Source: a bacterium (GTDB taxonomy: Bacteria > SZUA-79 > Acidulodesulfobacterales > Acidulodesulfobacteraceae). Taken from it: 8,848 bases of DNA. The notes below the pieces were generated by a model. That model was not told the origin of the DNA. It searched no databases and was given only the letters and a program-made list of their open reading frames with translations. The stretch is taken from positions 1 to 8,848 of the forward strand of contig JAJZYC010000055.1 of NCBI GenBank assembly GCA_021806125.1. The letters are read 5' to 3'. The position numbers and the translations under genes are program-made. Shown here one piece after another: positions 5,382 to 8,848 of this stretch (position 1 is its first letter; each line of letters opens with the position of its first letter).

Positions 5382-8300
5382 TTATCCTACGACTTTATTT
5401 CTGCCTAAATCTTTAGCCCTGTATAAATTATCGTCCGCAATCTTTAGAAGGCGATTTAAAATATCGTCAGGGTCGCCGTTATTTTTTATGCTTTTGCCGT
5501 CCGGCAGCGTTCTCAAACTTGAAACTCCTATCGATACAGTAATATTTAAATTTAAATTGTCTTCAAAATTATATATTCTTCCTTCAATGTAAGCTCTCAA
5601 TCTTTCCATCAAATTAAACGCATTAACTTTATCGGTATCCGGTAAAATCATAACGAATTCATCGCCGCCGTACCTTGTAATAATATCCTGTTTCCTCATT
5701 AAAACATTTTTCAAATCATTGGTAAATTCGGTCAGCATAATGTCGCCCATATGATGGCCGTGATTGTCGTTTATATTTTTAAATTTATCGATATCTAATA
5801 TGGCAATGGAAAGATCGGCTGAATTTCTGCATGCCCTGACGATTTCTCTTTTGGCAAATTCATACATAAATCTTCTATTGTATATTTCGGTGAGGGAATC
5901 GGTAATCGCGAGTTCTTTGTTCGTTTCTATTAATATAAGTTTTGCGAAAACCGGAGAGGCTATGTTGATTATTTCTTTTATCAAATCCGTCATTTCCTTC
6001 GTAAAGAAATCTTTATCTTCCGAATCTATCGAAACTGTCCCTGCAATCTCGTCGCTGATTTTAAGCACAAAACAGGTATAACTGCCTGAAGTCCCGCGAA
6101 ACTCGCAATTATCGACCATTCCGTCCTGGTTTTTATTATTTCGGTCTTTCAAAAGTTCGCAGTTTGACAAATAATCCTCATAATTAATATTATTAGTCGT
6201 TATGATAACCTTGCTGGAATTTTCGGAAAGCGCATCTTCTCCCTGCCTATTTTCCTTCCTGCTGTAAATCAGCGACGTAACCGTCTTTTTAGTAACGGTA
6301 TCGAATATATTGATATGAAGGGAATCTACTTTTCCCTCTCCATCTTTTTTTATAGTATAAAGCCCCTCCGCGAATGTTTTTATAGCATATTCAAGCGTGA
6401 ACACAACGGATAATTTATATGATAAATCATTTAATAAATTAAGCTTTTTAGTTAAGTTCTCAAGGTTTTTTATGTTTTCTCGCAGTTCGGTAATATTTCC
6501 AAAGACAAGGAGCCTTATAATATTGTTGTTTTTGGTTAAAAATAAACTGGATTTCATGCCTAGCGTAATCCCGCTTTTAAGATTTATTTCTACGCTTTCT
6601 ATTGTAGCCGTATATCTGTTTTTTATATATGTTTCGAAAATAGTGTAGGCAAAATTTTCGTCTTTGAAAGCCGGTTTTATAATTTCATAAAATTTATCTA
6701 AACTTATCGGAGCGGAAAATTTCCCGACATTAAAAACTCCGGCAAAGTAATCATTGTATAGGCTTACTAATTTATCTGTCAAATTTATTGAAACAACCCC
6801 GAACTCGACCATTTTATTTATCAAATTTTCCCTGTTTTCCAGTAATTCCAAAGACAAATCCAATTTCTCCAAAAGCGTATTAATCTCAAAATATGCAGCA
6901 ATAAAGTTAATACCGTTTCTAAAAAATTCTAAATCCTCTCCGTAAAACGCCGTTTTTCTTTCGATTACTCCGGTTACCGCCATATACCTTCTGCCTTTTG
7001 TTCCTTGGAATGTGTAAAGAATTATGTCTTTAACGCCCTTATCTTTAAAAAACTCCGCAGCAAATTCGTCTTCCTGATAATTATAAGCATCCAGCCTGTT
7101 TTCCGCGATTCTTTTTTGAACGAATAATGTAGGGGTAGGGTCTAAGGTGTTTTTACCTAAATTGTATTCCCAGCCCCTTGAAAACTCCGCTCTTACAATC
7201 TCATTTTTAATCCCGTCATAGACGATAAATTCGACGAAGTCGGTCTGCAGATTATCTTCCAGATTATTTAAAAATTCTCGAAGAAATGCTTCGTCAAGCT
7301 TTGGCTGCCGCTCCGCTACCCGGGAAGGAACGGAACTGCCGTCATGGGTCGAGCCTTCTTCCTGCCGCTTTTCATACCCCGTCGTCATTGAAAATAATAT
7401 TTGTTCCGCCATTTCCGATAAAATAGACGATCTTTTAAGGTTTTTTAGATAAATCATTAAATGTGCAAGATAATTTGCTAAATTTAAAATCACACCGGCT
7501 TTAATGCTGTCAAAGGCGTTTTTTTTGTTTGAATAAACCCCCAGCACGCCTATAACCCTACCCTGTGCAATTAACGGAAACGCTCCTGCCGATAAAAATT
7601 TATATTCAAGAAGTTTATCTTTATAATAATACGGAACGGTTTTATCGCTTTCTGCATCGTTTATCACTGCATAATCCTTGGACATTATTGCCGTTGCCGT
7701 TAAGTTTTGCGAATATTTTAAATTGCCGGTCTGGTCGTCATATTTAAGAATCAGGTTTTTTGTATAACTAAAATCATTATTATAGGCGCTTATTATTTTA
7801 ACCTCTTTTTTGTCCTCGTCTAAAACCCCGAACCATGCATAGCCGTATCCCATTTTTTCAACTATTAAGTCCATAAGTTTAAGGGTTAAAGAATTAAAAT
7901 CGTCCATCTCGGAAACTGTTTTAGAAAAATAGTTTATATTAGATACGATAAGTTTATTTTCTTCCTGTTTTTTGATTATCGTATCGTTTAGAACAGTAAT
8001 TGCTTTTGCAAAATTGTAAAATTCGGTTTCTTTATTTTGATATTTGCTTGCCAAATCCTGTCTTTTAGGGTTATTAGGGTCTATTTCTTCGATGTTTCTT
8101 AAAAGGTCGTAAAACGGGCCTGTAAATTTCTTATAAACTAACATAAAAAATAATATAGCAAAAATATATAAGCCGAAGAAAAAAAGTATCGGTATATAAA
8201 GCTCTGAAAGATAGGATAAAAATCTATATTGCTCTATTCCGGAACCTAAAATTCCTATTATTTTGCCGCCGTAGTTTTTTACCGGTTTATTGTATATATA

Positions 8301-8848
8301 AAATGGGACGCCTCTTACAACTACGGACGTATAAACACTTTTGCCTTTTTTTAAAACCTGAAGCTGTTTTTTAGTGGCGCTTTGACCGACACCCCAATAC
8401 CTATTATTTATGACGGTCGAAACCGCCGACCTCTTGCTCCCGTAATAGATGCCCAAACGGACGGTCATATTGTTTTTAATAGTTATGCTTCTTAAATAAC
8501 CGCTGGTTATATGCTTATTTAATATAATTATAAACCCGCTGTTTTTATGTATCAGCCAGTAAATTGTCCTTAGTTCTATAAGCCTGTCAGATTTATCCCT
8601 CCCAAACCCTGTATATATATACCTGTTCTTTGTTAGAATAATTCCCAGAAATCTTTGATAGTCGCTTAATTTTTTAACTTTATTCTTATACTTGTATTTA
8701 AACTTATTTATGTAACTCTCCCGCCCGTTTTTTATTCTTATCAATACGATGCTCGATATTTTTTTGGAATCGGATATTTTTCGTATAAACCTGCTTTTAA
8801 AGTTATGAGCGACAATGTCGTTAGCCTTTTCGAGCATATAGTTCCTGT
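5382..8848 (-). CDS. Membrane multi-sensor diguanylate cyclase (GGDEF), N-terminus beyond window edge
   Basis: Makes the second messenger cyclic di-GMP from two GTP. Residues are counted from the first in-window ATG (8837), but the frame is open to the edge and the sensor has only one membrane segment, so an upstream start with a first membrane helix is likely. Order: Cache-like periplasmic sensor (about 1-210, KGKSVYTSVVVRGVPFY near 164-180), membrane helix 213-235, HAMP-like segment 236-290, GAF (about 310-465), hydrophilic linker 486-513, GAF-like (about 515-655), PAS-like (about 672-785), coiled linker, GAF-like (about 800-968) and GGDEF domain (974-1151). The cyclase looks active: DSLTEIYNRR (980-989), DIDKFKNIND (1015-1024) with metal ligand D1015, and GGDEF at 1057-1061. 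The RxxD I-site R1048/D1051 lies exactly five residues before GGDEF, so product inhibition is expected. There is no EAL or HD-GYP domain. The ligand is unknown. pheS follows after 49 bp. Confidence 0.95.
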   Translation of the reverse strand, partial: RNYMLEKANDIVAHNFKSRFIRKISDSKKISSIVLIRIKNGRESYINKFKYKYKNKVKKLSDYQRFLGIILTKNRYIYTGFGRDKSDRLIELRTIYWLIHKNSGFIIILNKHITSGYLRSITIKNNMTVRLGIYYGSKRSAVSTVINNRYWGVGQSATKKQLQVLKKGKSVYTSVVVRGVPFYIYNKPVKNYGGKIIGILGSGIEQYRFLSYLSELYIPILFFFGLYIFAILFFMLVYKKFTGPFYDLLRNIEEIDPNNPKRQDLASKYQNKETEFYNFAKAITVLNDTIIKKQEENKLIVSNINYFSKTVSEMDDFNSLTLKLMDLIVEKMGYGYAWFGVLDEDKKEVKIISAYNNDFSYTKNLILKYDDQTGNLKYSQNLTATAIMSKDYAVINDAESDKTVPYYYKDKLLEYKFLSAGAFPLIAQGRVIGVLGVYSNKKNAFDSIKAGVILNLANYLAHLMIYLKNLKRSSILSEMAEQILFSMTTGYEKRQEEGSTHDGSSVPSRVAERQPKLDEAFLREFLNNLEDNLQTDFVEFIVYDGIKNEIVRAEFSRGWEYNLGKNTLDPTPTLFVQKRIAENRLDAYNYQEDEFAAEFFKDKGVKDIILYTFQGTKGRRYMAVTGVIERKTAFYGEDLEFFRNGINFIAAYFEINTLLEKLDLSLELLENRENLINKMVEFGVVSINLTDKLVSLYNDYFAGVFNVGKFSAPISLDKFYEIIKPAFKDENFAYTIFETYIKNRYTATIESVEINLKSGITLGMKSSLFLTKNNNIIRLLVFGNITELRENIKNLENLTKKLNLLNDLSYKLSVVFTLEYAIKTFAEGLYTIKKDGEGKVDSLHINIFDTVTKKTVTSLIYSRKENRQGEDALSENSSKVIITTNNINYEDYLSNCELLKDRNNKNQDGMVDNCEFRGTSGSYTCFVLKISDEIAGTVSIDSEDKDFFTKEMTDLIKEIINIASPVFAKLILIETNKELAITDSLTEIYNRRFMYEFAKREIVRACRNSADLSIAILDIDKFKNINDNHGHHMGDIMLTEFTNDLKNVLMRKQDIITRYGGDEFVMILPDTDKVNAFNLMERLRAYIEGRIYNFEDNLNLNITVSIGVSSLRTLPDGKSIKNNGDPDDILNRLLKIADDNLYRAKDLGRNKVVG
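7301..7380. other. GC-rich, partly palindromic stretch inside the cyclase gene
   Basis: By hand count about 50 of these 80 bases are G or C (about 62%), clearly above the AT-rich gene around it. It holds nested inverted repeats: ACGG/CCGT (7330-7333 with 7339-7342, 5-base loop), GAAGG/CCTTC (7324-7328 with 7354-7358), and ACCC/GGGT nearby. It codes in frame for the hydrophilic linker at residues 486-513 between the first two GAF domains, where an insertion would be tolerated. It may be an inserted small palindromic element, but no second copy is seen in the window. Confidence 0.35.

Noticed and set aside
5764..7747. Several plus-strand frames of 60 to 105 codons opposite the cyclase gene
   Set aside because: Antisense to a continuous multi-domain protein; their hydrophobic look comes from the complement of Lys- and Asn-rich codons.
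1..8848. Transposase, integrase, attachment site, tRNA or CRISPR array marking the helicase-dprA block as a mobile island
   Set aside because: None was seen: no such protein motifs, no regular repeats with spacers and no tRNA-like cloverleaf, and the codon style of the block matches its neighbours.

Overview
The window is an AT-rich stretch of bacterial chromosome, densely packed with six protein genes and no RNA gene, CRISPR array, recognisable insertion sequence or gene-free stretch over 60 bases. Codon use looks alike in all genes (A/T-rich third positions, many Lys, Asn and Ile). A phenylalanyl-tRNA synthetase alpha subunit with a four-cysteine insert and a large membrane diguanylate cyclase fit a Gram-negative, perhaps deltaproteobacteria-like lineage, but this is only a guess.

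Layout from right to left along the minus strand. At 5382-8848 lies a multi-domain membrane sensor (Cache-like sensor, HAMP-like segment, GAF, GAF-like, PAS-like and GAF-like domains) ending in an intact GGDEF cyclase with its feedback I-site; its N-terminus is cut by the window edge. Next, 49 bp away, is pheS (4298-5332). After pheS the strand switches: a helicase gene reads on the plus strand (2208-4301) and meets pheS tail to tail with a 4-bp overlap. Divergent from it across 48 bp is a minus-strand cluster: a phosphoribosyltransferase (1572-2159) overlapping dprA (587-1579) by 8 bp, followed 31 bp later by pheT (1-555, cut at its C-terminus), which starts at TTG behind the strongest ribosome binding site of the window.

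The most interesting arrangement is that pheS and pheT, which normally sit side by side and make the two subunits of one enzyme, are separated by a three-gene block: a UvrD-like helicase with an unrecognised 270-residue N-terminal region and a very short 2B region, a PRPP-type phosphoribosyltransferase lacking the usual ComFC hallmarks, and a DprA whose RNRI-type motif is changed to RDRLQSG and which has no evident winged-helix tail. The set recalls the competence proteins ComFA/ComFC/DprA (helicase, phosphoribosyltransferase, DNA loader), but all three look non-standard. They may form a DNA-processing or defence module, or be a divergent form of the uptake machinery. That is inference from motifs and gene order; no function can be proved from this window.
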